Source: Pseudomonas entomophila (lineage in GTDB: Bacteria; Pseudomonadota; Gammaproteobacteria; Pseudomonadales; Pseudomonadaceae). Taken from it: DNA of 64,000 nt. This document shows positions 6,980-16,665 of this stretch, in pieces. Numbering within the stretch: the first letter of the stretch is position 1; each line of letters opens with the position of its first letter. The notes beneath the pieces were generated by a model, which was given only the letters and a program-made list of their open reading frames with translations, ran no database searches and was not told where the DNA came from. The DNA is taken from positions 62,001 through 126,000 of the forward strand of contig NZ_JAAMQI010000002.1 of the NCBI RefSeq assembly GCF_013523165.1, given 5' to 3'. The position numbers and the translations under genes were made by a program.

Positions 6980-9898
6980 GTGCCTCTTTCTTCTTCCCGA
7001 TTCGCAGACGACGCGCTACGCAACCGTCTCACCGTCGTGCTCATCACCCACAACCGGCCGGCGTTCCTGCGGCGCACCTTGCATTACTACCGCGATTACC
7101 CGGCCTCGCTGATGGTGCTGGACTCGTCCAGCCAGGTCGACGCAACGCTGCAGGCCGATTTTCCGCACGTCGAATACCTGCACCTGCCGCAGTTCACCTA
7201 CACCGGGTTGCAGGACAAGCTGGCCTATGGCGTCGAGCGGATCAGGACGCCGTTCATGACTTTCGCTGCCGACGACGACTTCCTGCTGTTCGACGGCATG
7301 ACCCAGTCGGTGGCGTTCCTGCAGGCACATCCCGATTACGGGGTGTGCCACGGCTACGGCATGATGTACGTCGGGCGCGGCACCGAGGTGCAGTACTTCC
7401 GCCGTGACAAGCGGGTCCAGGAAGACTACGGCAGCGACGACCCGGCGCGGCGCCTGGTCGAGTTCATGGGGCAGTTCCTGCCACCGTTCTATGCGGTCAC
7501 CCGTACCGACCTGATCCAGCAGTGGTACCGCCTGTTGCCGGCCGGGACCAGTTTCGAATGGCAGGAGATCGGCCATACCTTCTACCTGCTGACCAACGCC
7601 AAGGCCCGCGTGCTGCCGATTCCCTATGCCGTGCGCGAGGCCAACGTGGGCGGTTCGGAGCACAACACCAACGTGCTGACCGTGCTGACCTACCAAAGCG
7701 AAGCCGCGTGTCGCGAGCGCGAGCAGTTCGCCGAATTCCTGGCCGGCCTGCCGACCGGCCTGGCGCCGCTGACGCTCGAGCAGGCCAAGCAGGTCGTCCT
7801 GGAGGCCTTCCAGGCCATGGCTGACGGCCTGCTCACGGGGCGTGCCTTGCAAGGCTGCATGATCGTGCGCTCGCACTGGCTGCTGCCGACGCCGGAGCCG
7901 ACCCGCGCCTTCGGTGAACAGCAGTTCCTCGAGATGCCGTACTACACCAAGCCGATGTTCGACCTGCTTGCCGAGTTCGAGCACCTCATCCACAGCCTGC
8001 CCTGTGGCCGTCTGCAACTGCGCGAGCTGGAGCCGATCCTGGTGCGTCAGCGGCAGCTGATGCAGGTGCAGGCCAACGACGACGAGCGCACGCTGTGTGC
8101 GCGGCTGTGGCAGGCGCTGACCCTGAGCCCGTTCAACCGTCAGGTGGTCGAACGCCTGCTGGCCTCGCTCGAGACGGCAGAAGACGCAGAGGCCGTCCCG
8201 TTGCGTGCCTGGCTGGCCCGGCTCGAGGCGGTACCGAGCTACGACAGCCAGGCGCTGCTCGACGCACTGCCGTCGGGCCGGCTGCTGAACTGGCTGGAGC
8301 GCCGAGTGCCGTCGCCGGCCGCGCTCGAGCGACTGCGCCAGCGGCTGGCCGAGGCGGACGGTGGGCCGTCCTTCGGCATCGTGCTGCTCGACCTGAAGAA
8401 CGACCCCGAAGGTCTGCAAGCCACCTTCGACAGCCTGATGAACGGGCTGTGCCGGCGCTTCAAGGTCGTGGTGCTGACGGCCGGTGAGCCACCGGCCCAG
8501 ACCCATTCGGGGCAGACCGTGCACTTCGTGCCGGTCGACGCTCGGCAGCCGGTCGCTCGCCTCAACCAGGCCGTGGCCCAGCTGGACACCGACTGGGTCG
8601 TGATGGCCGATGCAGGCGATCGCTTCACCGCCAGTGGCCTGCTGCGCGCCAGCCTCGAGTTGCTGGGGGCGGAGGGCGTGCGTGCCGTGGCCATGGACGA
8701 GGTGCACGTGCAGGCCGACGGTCGCCTGACGGACGTGCTGCGCCCTGGTGTCAACCTGGACCTGCTGCAGGGCGTCCCAGGGCTGATGGCCCGGCATTGG
8801 CTGTTGCGTCGGGACCTGCTGCTGACCATGGGCGGGTTCGATGCGCGCTGGCCGCAGGCCCTGGAGTTCGACCTGCTGCTGCGCCTGATCGAGGCGCAGG
8901 GGCTGGCAGGGCTGGCGCACCTGGCCGAACCGTTGCTGACCTGCGCGGCACCGACCGAGGAGGACGAAGGCCAGACGCGCAGCGTGCTGGCCCATGCGTT
9001 GAGCCAGCGTGGCTACGATGCCGACGTCTCCTCGGCAGCGCCGGGCGTTCATCGCATCGACTACCGGCACACCCAGCGTCCCCAGGTTTCGATCCTGCTG
9101 CACTGCCATGACAATGCGGTCGACGTGCAGCGGGCCTTGCTCGCCGTGGTCCAGCGCACGCGTTATCAGCACCATGAGATCCTCATCGCCGACAATGCCA
9201 GCCAGTCGACGGCGCTGCGCGAGTGGCTCGACGCCTTGCAGGCGGCCGGCAGCCGCGTGCGCGTGGTGCGCAGCGAGCAGCCGGTGCCGTCGGGTGCGCT
9301 GCTCGAGCGCGCGCGTCAGCAGGCGCGAGGCGAGTACCTGGTCGTGCTGTCGGAGTCGGTCGAGGTACTCAATGCCAACTGGCTCGAAGGGCTGCTCAAC
9401 CAGGCCCTGCGTCCAGAAGTGGGCGCGGTCGGCGGGCTGCTGCTGGATGCGCACGACAAGGTACGCGAGGCGGGCCTGGCCCTGCCTGAGCCGTCGTCGC
9501 TGCAGGCCGCCTTCGTCGGCGCGTCGCGCAAGGAATCTGGCTACCTGCGGCGCCTGAGCGTCGAGCATGACGTGTTCGCCGTGTCCGGGTGCCTGATGGT
9601 GCGCGCCGAGGCCGTGCAGGCCGTGGGCGGGTTCGACACGCAGCTGGCGTCGGTGCGTGCCGTGCAGGTCGAACTCTGTCCACGCCTCGCGGCGGCCGGG
9701 CTGCTGGTGGTCTGGACGCCGCAGGTCCAGGCGATCGACCATGGCGACGCCACGGGCGGGCTGTCCTCGCCCTGGGCCGAGGTGCACCCGGCCTCGATCC
9801 CGCATGACCCGTTCCACAATGCCAACCACGGCACCGGCCCGACGCTGTTCACGGTCGACCCACTGGCCGAGGTCGACTGGCAGGCCCTGGGCGGCTGA
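6980..9898 (+). CDS. Modular flagellin-type glycosyltransferase, three GT-A-like modules
   Basis: 972-aa cytoplasmic protein starting at GTG 6980 with CAGGAG upstream. Module 1 (about residues 13-330) is of the TIGR00180 type: VVLITHNRP, then FAADDDFLL as the acidic metal-binding site. Module 2 (about 465-680) keeps the GT2 fold pattern with a weak VMADAGD motif. Module 3 (about 700-915) is GT2-like (VSILLHCHDN, LIADNAS, GCLMVR, GGF). The end of module 3 resembles the start of the partial gene at the left edge. Position between sugar synthesis and fliC supports flagellin O-glycosylation. Which modules are active is not known. Confidence 0.82.
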   Translation: MPLSSSRFADDALRNRLTVVLITHNRPAFLRRTLHYYRDYPASLMVLDSSSQVDATLQADFPHVEYLHLPQFTYTGLQDKLAYGVERIRTPFMTFAADDDFLLFDGMTQSVAFLQAHPDYGVCHGYGMMYVGRGTEVQYFRRDKRVQEDYGSDDPARRLVEFMGQFLPPFYAVTRTDLIQQWYRLLPAGTSFEWQEIGHTFYLLTNAKARVLPIPYAVREANVGGSEHNTNVLTVLTYQSEAACREREQFAEFLAGLPTGLAPLTLEQAKQVVLEAFQAMADGLLTGRALQGCMIVRSHWLLPTPEPTRAFGEQQFLEMPYYTKPMFDLLAEFEHLIHSLPCGRLQLRELEPILVRQRQLMQVQANDDERTLCARLWQALTLSPFNRQVVERLLASLETAEDAEAVPLRAWLARLEAVPSYDSQALLDALPSGRLLNWLERRVPSPAALERLRQRLAEADGGPSFGIVLLDLKNDPEGLQATFDSLMNGLCRRFKVVVLTAGEPPAQTHSGQTVHFVPVDARQPVARLNQAVAQLDTDWVVMADAGDRFTASGLLRASLELLGAEGVRAVAMDEVHVQADGRLTDVLRPGVNLDLLQGVPGLMARHWLLRRDLLLTMGGFDARWPQALEFDLLLRLIEAQGLAGLAHLAEPLLTCAAPTEEDEGQTRSVLAHALSQRGYDADVSSAAPGVHRIDYRHTQRPQVSILLHCHDNAVDVQRALLAVVQRTRYQHHEILIADNASQSTALREWLDALQAAGSRVRVVRSEQPVPSGALLERARQQARGEYLVVLSESVEVLNANWLEGLLNQALRPEVGAVGGLLLDAHDKVREAGLALPEPSSLQAAFVGASRKESGYLRRLSVEHDVFAVSGCLMVRAEAVQAVGGFDTQLASVRAVQVELCPRLAAAGLLVVWTPQVQAIDHGDATGGLSSPWAEVHPASIPHDPFHNANHGTGPTLFTVDPLAEVDWQALGG

Positions 9899-9909
9899 GC
9901 GCCCGCCGG

Positions 9910-9944
9910 TGCCGCCCTGCTTTCGAGTCGAAGGCAGGGCGGCA
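9910..9944 (+). terminator. Hairpin after the 972-aa glycosyltransferase
   Basis: An 11-bp perfect stem (TGCCGCCCTGC with GCAGGGCGGCA) and a 13-nt loop lie 12 nt after the stop codon. No T-run follows, so it may be a weak terminator or an RNA-stabilising stem. Confidence 0.45.
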
Positions 9945-9992
9945 TCCCCCCTTCGGTGACGTCCTTGCAGGGCACGTCACAAAAAAAGCGCG

Positions 9993-10030
9993 TGACTCGA
10001 GAGTCATATCGCGCATCTCCCCTGTATATT
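9993..10030 (+). promoter_or_regulatory. Palindrome and possible -10 upstream of the ketoacyl synthase gene
   Basis: The perfect 14-bp palindrome TGACTCGAGAGTCA (9993-10006) ends 18 nt before TATATT at 10025-10030, a plausible sigma-70 -10 element. The palindrome covers the place of a -35 box, as an operator would. The 5' leader would be about 120 nt. This is inferred from pattern only. Confidence 0.3.
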
Positions 10031-10158
10031 ACCCGACCACGAATCGTTGCCTCGTCTTCCGGCGCGCCTGGCAGGTGTCGATGTCCCTCGACAGACCTGG
10101 GGCCTGGCCGTTGTGAAGTCGCCGCATGTGTTGCGCTGTCACTGAATTGGGAAGCCAT

Positions 10159-11094
10159 ATGATTGGCCTGAAAAGCATCGCCAGCTACGTACCGCTCGAG
10201 GGTGTGGACAACTACGCCCAAGGTGCGAAATTCGGCAAAGACCAGGATTTCATCTTCGGCAAGATCGGCTCGACCTTTCTGCCGCGCAAGGACGAGCACC
10301 AGGAAACCTCCGACCTGGGTGTCGCAGCCGCCCGCAACCTGTTCGCCGCCAACCCGGCGCTCGACCCTGCCTCGATCGAGGTGGTGATCGTCGTCACCCA
10401 GAACGGCGATGCCGAAGGCTTGCCCCACACCGCAGCGATCGTCCAGCACAAGCTGGGCCTGTCCACCGCCGTCGCGGCGTTCGACGTCTCCCTCGGCTGC
10501 TCGGGCTACGTGTACGGCCTGTACGCCATGAAGGGCTTCATGGAGGCCACGGGCCTGAAGAACGGCCTGCTGATCACCGCCGACCCGTACTCGAAGATCG
10601 TCGACCCTGAGGATCGCAACACCACCATGCTGTTCGGCGATGCCGCCACCGCCACCTGGATGGGCGAGGATGCCCCCTGGCAGCTGGGCAAGTCGCTGTT
10701 CGGCAGCGACGGGGCAGGGGCCGAGCACCTGCGCACCACCGACGGCACGTTCTTCATGAACGGCCGCCAGGTCTACAACTTCGCCCTGGTCAAGGTGCCG
10801 GCGCATCTTCACCAGTTGCTCGAGGCCAGTGGCCTGAGCGCCGACCAGGTCGACCTGTACTGCCTGCACCAGGGCAGCGCGGCCATCGTCGATGCGGTGT
10901 CGTCGCGGTTCGACGACGGCGCGCACAAGCACAAGTTCGTCAAGGACATGCTCGAGACGGGCAACACGGTGTCGTCCAGCATCCCCCTGCTGCTGGAAAA
11001 GCACGTGCTCGGCTCTGGCCTGCAGCGCGTCGCGCTCAGCGGTTTCGGCGTGGGCCTGTCGTGGGGCTCGGCGATTCTCGAACGCCAACGCTGA
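10159..11094 (+). CDS. Stand-alone 3-oxoacyl-ACP synthase III (KASIII, FabH-like)
   Basis: 311-aa thiolase-fold condensing enzyme. The Cys-His-Asn triad is visible: C114 in LGCSGY, H237 in CLHQG and N269 in TGNTVSS. It has the length of FabH but sits alone between glycosyltransferases and fliC, far from fatty-acid genes. That placement is shared with other pseudomonads as far as I recall, and suggests it makes or transfers an acyl group that ends up on the flagellin glycan. The ATG at 10159 is where family similarity begins. A strong terminator follows. The substrate is unknown. Confidence 0.85.
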   Translation: MIGLKSIASYVPLEGVDNYAQGAKFGKDQDFIFGKIGSTFLPRKDEHQETSDLGVAAARNLFAANPALDPASIEVVIVVTQNGDAEGLPHTAAIVQHKLGLSTAVAAFDVSLGCSGYVYGLYAMKGFMEATGLKNGLLITADPYSKIVDPEDRNTTMLFGDAATATWMGEDAPWQLGKSLFGSDGAGAEHLRTTDGTFFMNGRQVYNFALVKVPAHLHQLLEASGLSADQVDLYCLHQGSAAIVDAVSSRFDDGAHKHKFVKDMLETGNTVSSSIPLLLEKHVLGSGLQRVALSGFGVGLSWGSAILERQR

Positions 11095-11112
11095 CGGGTC
11101 GTACGCGTTGCC

Positions 11113-11139
11113 AACGCCGCTCCTGCCGAGCGGCGTTTT
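11113..11139 (+). terminator. Rho-independent terminator after the KASIII gene
   Basis: A perfect 10-bp stem, AACGCCGCTC with GAGCGGCGTT, a 5-nt loop and TT at its end, starting 18 nt after the stop codon. It separates the glycosylation island from the flagellin transcript. Confidence 0.75.
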
Positions 11140-11238
11140 GCGTCAGGCCTTCCAGCACGTGGCCTGGAAGGCGCAGCACGGCAAGTCATTGATTTCTCGA
11201 CAGTGGCAGCCTGGCAGCAAATTTTTTGCAAATTTTCC

Positions 11239-11265
11239 TAAAGCAACCCGCCCTGACGACGATAA
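11239..11265 (+). promoter_or_regulatory. Sigma-28 (FliA) promoter of fliC
   Basis: TAAAGCAA, then 11 nt, then GACGATAA, close to the FliA consensus TAAAGTTT-N11-GCCGATAA. It leaves a leader of about 75 nt before the fliC ATG. Flagellin is the classic late FliA-dependent gene, so the site and its target agree. Confidence 0.9.
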
Positions 11266-11346
11266 CTACTACGAAGGTTCTCTGTGCCACGCCCGGCGAT
11301 TTGCCAAGGCCGGAAGCCGTAGTACCCATACCACGAGGAATTCGTC

Positions 11347-12198
11347 ATGGCTTTGACTGTCAACACCAACACCACTTCTCTGGGCGTTCAGAAAAACCTG
11401 AACCGGGCTGCCGATGCGCTGAGCACTTCGATGACCCGTCTGTCCTCCGGCCTGAAGATCAACAGCGCCAAAGACGACGCTGCCGGCCTGCAGATCGCTA
11501 CCCGCATGACCTCGCAGATCCGTGGTCAGACCATGGCGATCAAGAACGCCAACGACGGCATCTCCATCGCCCAGACCGCTGAAGGCGCGATGCAGGAACA
11601 GACCAACATCCTGCAGCGTATGCGTGAACTGGCCGTCCAGTCGCGAAACGACACCAACAGCACCAAGGACCGTGAAGCGCTGAACAAAGAATTCGCGCAA
11701 ATGTCCGACGAGCTGACCCGTATCGCCAACTCGACTCAGCTCAACGGCAAGAACCTGCTCGACGGTACCGCTGGCAAGATGACCTTCCAGGTCGGTTCCA
11801 ACTCGGGTGCCAACAACCAGATCAGCATTTCGCTGGACAGCGGCTTCACCGCTGGCGCGCTCAGCGTCGACTCGGCTACCGTCGCCATCACCGGTACCGA
11901 CAGCGCTACTGCTGAAGCCAGCATGAACAAGGCATTGTCGGCCATCGACGCTGCTCTGCAGACCATCAACACCACGCGTGCCGACCTGGGTGCTTCGCAG
12001 AACCGCCTGACCAGCACCGTGAACAACCTGCAGAACATCAACGAAAACGCCGAGGCCGCTCGTGGTCGCGTGCAGGACACCGACTTCGCCGCTGAAACCG
12101 CTCAGCTGACCAAGCAGCAGACCCTGCAACAGGCGTCCACGTCGGTTCTGGCCCAGGCCAACCAGCTGCCATCCTCGGTTCTGAAGCTGCTTCAGTAA
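11347..12198 (+). CDS. fliC: Flagellin
   Basis: 283-aa flagellin, the filament subunit exported by the flagellar type III apparatus. The conserved N-terminal D0/D1 (about residues 1-140) contains the flg22-type region at about residues 30-51 (RLSSGLKINSAKDDAAGLQI). The C-terminal D1/D0 ends LPSSVLKLLQ. Between them only a short Ser/Thr/Ala-rich stretch (about 150-200) remains, so the hypervariable D2/D3 domains are essentially absent. Those Ser/Thr residues are candidate glycosylation sites for the upstream enzymes. A good GAGGAA ribosome site precedes the ATG. Codon use is visibly more optimised than in neighbouring genes, as expected for high expression. Confidence 0.97.
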   Translation: MALTVNTNTTSLGVQKNLNRAADALSTSMTRLSSGLKINSAKDDAAGLQIATRMTSQIRGQTMAIKNANDGISIAQTAEGAMQEQTNILQRMRELAVQSRNDTNSTKDREALNKEFAQMSDELTRIANSTQLNGKNLLDGTAGKMTFQVGSNSGANNQISISLDSGFTAGALSVDSATVAITGTDSATAEASMNKALSAIDAALQTINTTRADLGASQNRLTSTVNNLQNINENAEAARGRVQDTDFAAETAQLTKQQTLQQASTSVLAQANQLPSSVLKLLQ

Positions 12199-12216
12199 TC
12201 GGTGAAGGCCATCGGC

Positions 12217-12249
12217 GGGGGAGTGTCGTAAGACGCTTCCCCGTCTTTT
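12217..12249 (+). terminator. Terminator after fliC
   Basis: An 11-bp G+C-rich stem with two G-U pairs (12217-12227 with 12232-12242), a GTAA tetraloop, then GTCTTTT. It would end or attenuate the abundant fliC message before flaG. Confidence 0.75.
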
Positions 12250-12267
12250 CGTTTCGAGGTGAATGTC

Positions 12268-12636
12268 ATGGACATCAACGTCAGGTTCAGCCAGCCCTAT
12301 CAGGCACCCCGCGCAGACGACACGGCCGCCGAACGGCCCATCGCGACGCCTGGTTCCCCGCCAGCTGACCCAGGTCGTACGGACATCACCCCCGAGCCTG
12401 GGTCGGTGGACGAAGCCGACCAGCTCAAGAGCGCTGTATCCGATATCGAAAAATTCCTGAACGCCAGCCGACGCAATCTCCAGTTCTCGACCGACGAGGA
12501 ATCTGGCAGGCTGGTGGTCAAGGTCATCGCCAGCGACACCGGGGAATTGATTCGCCAGCTGCCTTCCGAAGAGGCGTTGCGCATCGCCCGTGCCCTGGAC
12601 GATACCGCGAGCATCCTGTTCAGTGCCAAGGTCTGA
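12268..12636 (+). CDS. flaG: FlaG family protein
   Basis: 122-aa FlaG. The conserved part is the C-terminal half, with LQFSTDEESGRLVVKV, SDTGELIRQLPSEEA and a final amphipathic helix; the N-terminal half is Pro/Asp-rich and variable. In polar flagellates FlaG affects filament length, but its mechanism is not settled. The ATG at 12268 is chosen over the in-frame GTG at 12259 because the GAGGTGAA ribosome site lies at 12256-12263 and covers that GTG. It sits between flagellin and its cap gene, as usual in Pseudomonas and Vibrio. Confidence 0.9.
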   Translation: MDINVRFSQPYQAPRADDTAAERPIATPGSPPADPGRTDITPEPGSVDEADQLKSAVSDIEKFLNASRRNLQFSTDEESGRLVVKVIASDTGELIRQLPSEEALRIARALDDTASILFSAKV

Positions 12637-12722
12637 TCCATCGACCCCTGCCGGTTTTTCCGTTCAGGGCAGGGGCGGGACACCCGGATCAGGCATAGCG
12701 ATCAACAGAGAGAGACAATGAC

Positions 12723-14123
12723 ATGGCTTCTACCATCGTATCCAGCACCGGCCTGGGTTCCGGCTTGGAGATTGGCACCATCGTCACGTCGCTGGTCAAG
12801 GCAGACACGGCGGCCAAGCAAGGCCAGATCACTCGGCAGACCAGCAACAACAGCGCGATGCTGTCGGGCATCGGCGCGTTGCGCAGCGCACTGACCACCT
12901 TCCAGTCGTCGCTGGACAAGCTCAGCAGCACCACCGCGCCCTCGTTCAACGCCTTTGCCGCCAGTTCGTCCAACGAAAGCGTGCTCAAGGTCAGTTCGAG
13001 CAACACGGCGGTCGCCGGCAGCTACAGCGTCCAGGTCGACAACCTGGCGACCAGTTCCAAGATCGCCAGCCAGGTGTTCACCGGGGGGGCAACCAGCAGC
13101 GTGGAAGCGGGCAAGCTGACCCTCACCCAGAACGGCAAAAGCTACTCGATCGACGTCGCCGACGGCGCCACCCTGCAGAGCGTGCGCGACCAGCTCAACA
13201 AGGAGCTCGGGCCCCAGGGCTTCTCGGCCAACATCATCAATGCCGGGGATGGCGCTCGGCTGGTGCTGGGCTCCAACGTCACCGGTGCGGGTTCGGACGT
13301 ATCGGTCAGCGGCATCGCCTCGCTGGCGATCGACGGCACCCAGCAGATGAGCGGCAACGGCGCCGGTTTCATCACCGGGCTTGCCAAGGATGCCTCACTG
13401 AGCATCGACGGGCTGAAGGTGACCAGTGGCATCAATACCATTACCGACGCCATCAGCGGGCTGACCCTGGACCTGGCCTCGGCGCCGGTGCCGGCGACGG
13501 CCGTCACGGTGACGGTGGCGCCCAACAATGATGGCCTGAAGACCTCGGTGCAGGCGTTCGTCGATGCCTTCAACACCTTGCAGAAGGGCATCTCGTCCCT
13601 GACCAGCACGTCCACGGACGCCGATGGCAAGACGGTCCTCGGCTCGCTGACCAACGACCCGACCACGCGCTCGTTGCTGGCCGACATCCGTGGCGTGCTG
13701 GCGACAGCCGGCGCGGGCGATCAGTTGTCCACCCTGAGTCAGCTCGGTGTGGCCACGCAAAAGGACGGCACGCTGGCCTTCAACACGACCACCTTCACCA
13801 CGGCGATGAACGACAAGAAGCTCGGCACCAGCGTCGAGGCGTTCTTCACCGGCGAGAAGGGCCTGTTCAGCCGGCTCAAGAGCTCGATCACCCCCTACAA
13901 CGCCACCGACGGCAGCCTGGCCACCCGCAAGAGCAGCCTGGACAAGGTCGCCAAGGGCCTGACCGAGCAGCAGGCGGCGCTGGACCGCCGGACCGAGTCG
14001 CTGACCGAATCGCTCACCAAGCGCTACGTGGCGCTCGACGCCGCACTGGGCAAGATGAAGGCCCAGGCGGCGCAGATCACCTCGATCTTCGACGCGATCA
14101 ACGCCCAGGCCAAGAATTCCTGA
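12723..14123 (+). CDS. fliD: Flagellar filament cap protein (HAP2)
   Basis: 466-aa FliD, which caps the growing filament and folds flagellin subunits, and can act as an adhesin. The N-terminal domain starts STGLGSGLEIGTIV, near the usual family start; the C-terminal domain has the long coiled-coil region (LDKVAKGLTEQQAALDRR, then TKRYVALDAALGKM) and ends with SIFDAINAQ. The middle is rich in Ser/Thr/Ala, as usual. An AGAGAGA ribosome site precedes the ATG. A terminator directly follows, so fliST have their own promoter here. Confidence 0.95.
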   Translation: MASTIVSSTGLGSGLEIGTIVTSLVKADTAAKQGQITRQTSNNSAMLSGIGALRSALTTFQSSLDKLSSTTAPSFNAFAASSSNESVLKVSSSNTAVAGSYSVQVDNLATSSKIASQVFTGGATSSVEAGKLTLTQNGKSYSIDVADGATLQSVRDQLNKELGPQGFSANIINAGDGARLVLGSNVTGAGSDVSVSGIASLAIDGTQQMSGNGAGFITGLAKDASLSIDGLKVTSGINTITDAISGLTLDLASAPVPATAVTVTVAPNNDGLKTSVQAFVDAFNTLQKGISSLTSTSTDADGKTVLGSLTNDPTTRSLLADIRGVLATAGAGDQLSTLSQLGVATQKDGTLAFNTTTFTTAMNDKKLGTSVEAFFTGEKGLFSRLKSSITPYNATDGSLATRKSSLDKVAKGLTEQQAALDRRTESLTESLTKRYVALDAALGKMKAQAAQITSIFDAINAQAKNS

Positions 14124-14142
14124 TCGGCGTTCGAGCCCACCG

Positions 14143-14178
14143 ACCCGCGGTCGCTTCCAGAGCCCCGCGGGTTTTTTT
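14143..14178 (+). terminator. Rho-independent terminator after fliD
   Basis: Perfect 8-bp stem ACCCGCGG with CCGCGGGT, a 14-nt loop and a run of eight T. It begins 20 nt after the fliD stop and is followed at once by the fliS promoter. Confidence 0.85.
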
Positions 14179-14182
14179 GGCC

Positions 14183-14209
14183 TAAAGTTTCTCGGCCTGG
14201 CGACGATAA
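14183..14209 (+). promoter_or_regulatory. Sigma-28 (FliA) promoter of fliS-fliT
   Basis: TAAAGTTT-N11-GACGATAA, a perfect -35 half and 7 of 8 in the -10 half with the canonical 11-nt spacer. It begins 5 nt after the T-run of the fliD terminator and lies 40 nt before the fliS ATG. The export chaperones are therefore made together with flagellin. Confidence 0.9.
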
Positions 14210-14248
14210 CCCAGTACATGCAATCCATTCGCTGCAATGAGGCAGACC

Positions 14249-14647
14249 ATGAACCCAATGCTGGCCATGCGCCAATACCAGAAAGTCAACAGCGTCGCGC
14301 AAACCTCCGAAGCCAGCCCGCACCGCCTGGTGCAGATGCTGATGCAAGGGGGCTTGGACCGCATGGCTCAGGTCAAGGGCGCCATGGCGCGCAACGATGT
14401 GGCGCAGCGTGGCGTGCTGATCGGTAAGGCCATCGACATCATCGGTGGCCTGCGCGAAGGGCTGGACCTGGAGAATCACGGTGCGCAACTGGCCGACCTG
14501 GACAGCCTCTACAGCTACATGAGCCGACGCCTGATCGAGGCCAACGTGAGCAACGACCCGGCCATCATCGATGAAGTGGCGCGTCTGCTGATCACCGTCA
14601 AAGAAGGCTGGGACGCGATCGGCGACCAGGCCGGCACGGATTTCTAG
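14249..14647 (+). CDS. fliS: Flagellin export chaperone FliS
   Basis: 132-aa FliS, a four-helix cytoplasmic chaperone that holds the C-terminal D0 of flagellin and delivers it to FlhA. The family start pattern is AMRQYQKV, followed by the SPHRLVQMLMQGGLDRM helix. The ATG at 14249 is preferred over the ATG at 14237 because the family normally starts with MNPM. fliT follows after 11 nt. Confidence 0.93.
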   Translation: MNPMLAMRQYQKVNSVAQTSEASPHRLVQMLMQGGLDRMAQVKGAMARNDVAQRGVLIGKAIDIIGGLREGLDLENHGAQLADLDSLYSYMSRRLIEANVSNDPAIIDEVARLLITVKEGWDAIGDQAGTDF

Positions 14648-14658
14648 GAGGCACCCCG

Positions 14659-14955
14659 ATGAATGCAGTCCTCGAACGCATCGACCAGACCCGTCAGGCC
14701 CTGCTCGCTGCACTGTCCACGCGCGACTGGAACGCCATCGGCGAGCTGGACCTGGAGTGCCGGGTCTGCGTCGACGATGTGCTGGCCGAATCGGCGGTCA
14801 ACCAGCAGGCGGTGAAGGGACGGCTCGAGGAATTGCTGGGCGTTTACCGCCAGTTAATCGATATTGCAAGTGACGAGCGTCAAAGTGTGATGGCAGAAAT
14901 GACTGAAATCCGACAGGCACAGACGGCGACGAAGGTATACCATCTGTTCAGCTGA
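14659..14955 (+). CDS. fliT: FliT-like flagellar chaperone
   Basis: 98-aa small helical protein directly after fliS with a strong AGGAGG ribosome site overlapping the fliS stop. Position and size match FliT, the FliD chaperone, but the sequence itself is weakly conserved, so the name rests mainly on context. It has two predicted amphipathic helices and a polar C-terminus ending in KVYHLFS. The alternative is the second FliS-like/FleP-type small protein found at this spot in P. aeruginosa. Confidence 0.7.
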   Translation: MNAVLERIDQTRQALLAALSTRDWNAIGELDLECRVCVDDVLAESAVNQQAVKGRLEELLGVYRQLIDIASDERQSVMAEMTEIRQAQTATKVYHLFS

Positions 14956-14988
14956 CACTGGATGATGCAAAACACGTGCGCCAACAAA

Positions 14989-15017
14989 TTGACTGCTCGT
15001 GGTTTTTTGACTTAACT
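14989..15017 (+). promoter_or_regulatory. Possible sigma-70 promoter of fleQ
   Basis: TTGACT, 17 nt, then TTAACT in the A+T-richer gap before fleQ. The -35 is good and the -10 poor. No sigma-54 or FliA site is seen here, which fits fleQ being at the top of the cascade. Confidence 0.25.
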
Positions 15018-15119
15018 AGTAGCTGTTTTCGTAGATGACGTCGTGAACGCTGAGCATTCAGTCGTAATGGTGTCGAGCCTGCCCCCGGGCGCCGATATGA
15101 CTAGGGAAGTTGCTATTGC

Positions 15120-16595
<1,476 letters not shown>

Positions 16596-16665
16596 GCGGT
16601 GTGCGGCGCTCGTCCAGAGTCATGGGCGCGCGCCACTGACGTTTCATGGGGCTGCCTTGCAGCCC

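Noticed and set aside
5107..7077. 656-codon minus-strand frame across several sugar genes
   Set aside because: Spans intergenic DNA and opposes genes with strong family motifs; no motif of its own.
7016..9829. 937-codon open frame on the minus strand opposite the large glycosyltransferase
   Set aside because: Composition is His/Gln/Arg-rich as expected of antisense frames in G+C-rich coding DNA; no domain pattern, and the plus strand has clear motifs.
12645..12675. CCCCTGCC/GGCAGGGG inverted pair between flaG and fliD
   Set aside because: 8-bp stem with a 15-nt loop and no T-run after it; too weak to call a terminator.
16648..16662. TGGGGCTGCCTTGC before the REP pair upstream of fleS
   Set aside because: Spacing between GG and GC is 9 instead of 10, and it is far from the gene; the site at 16895 is better.
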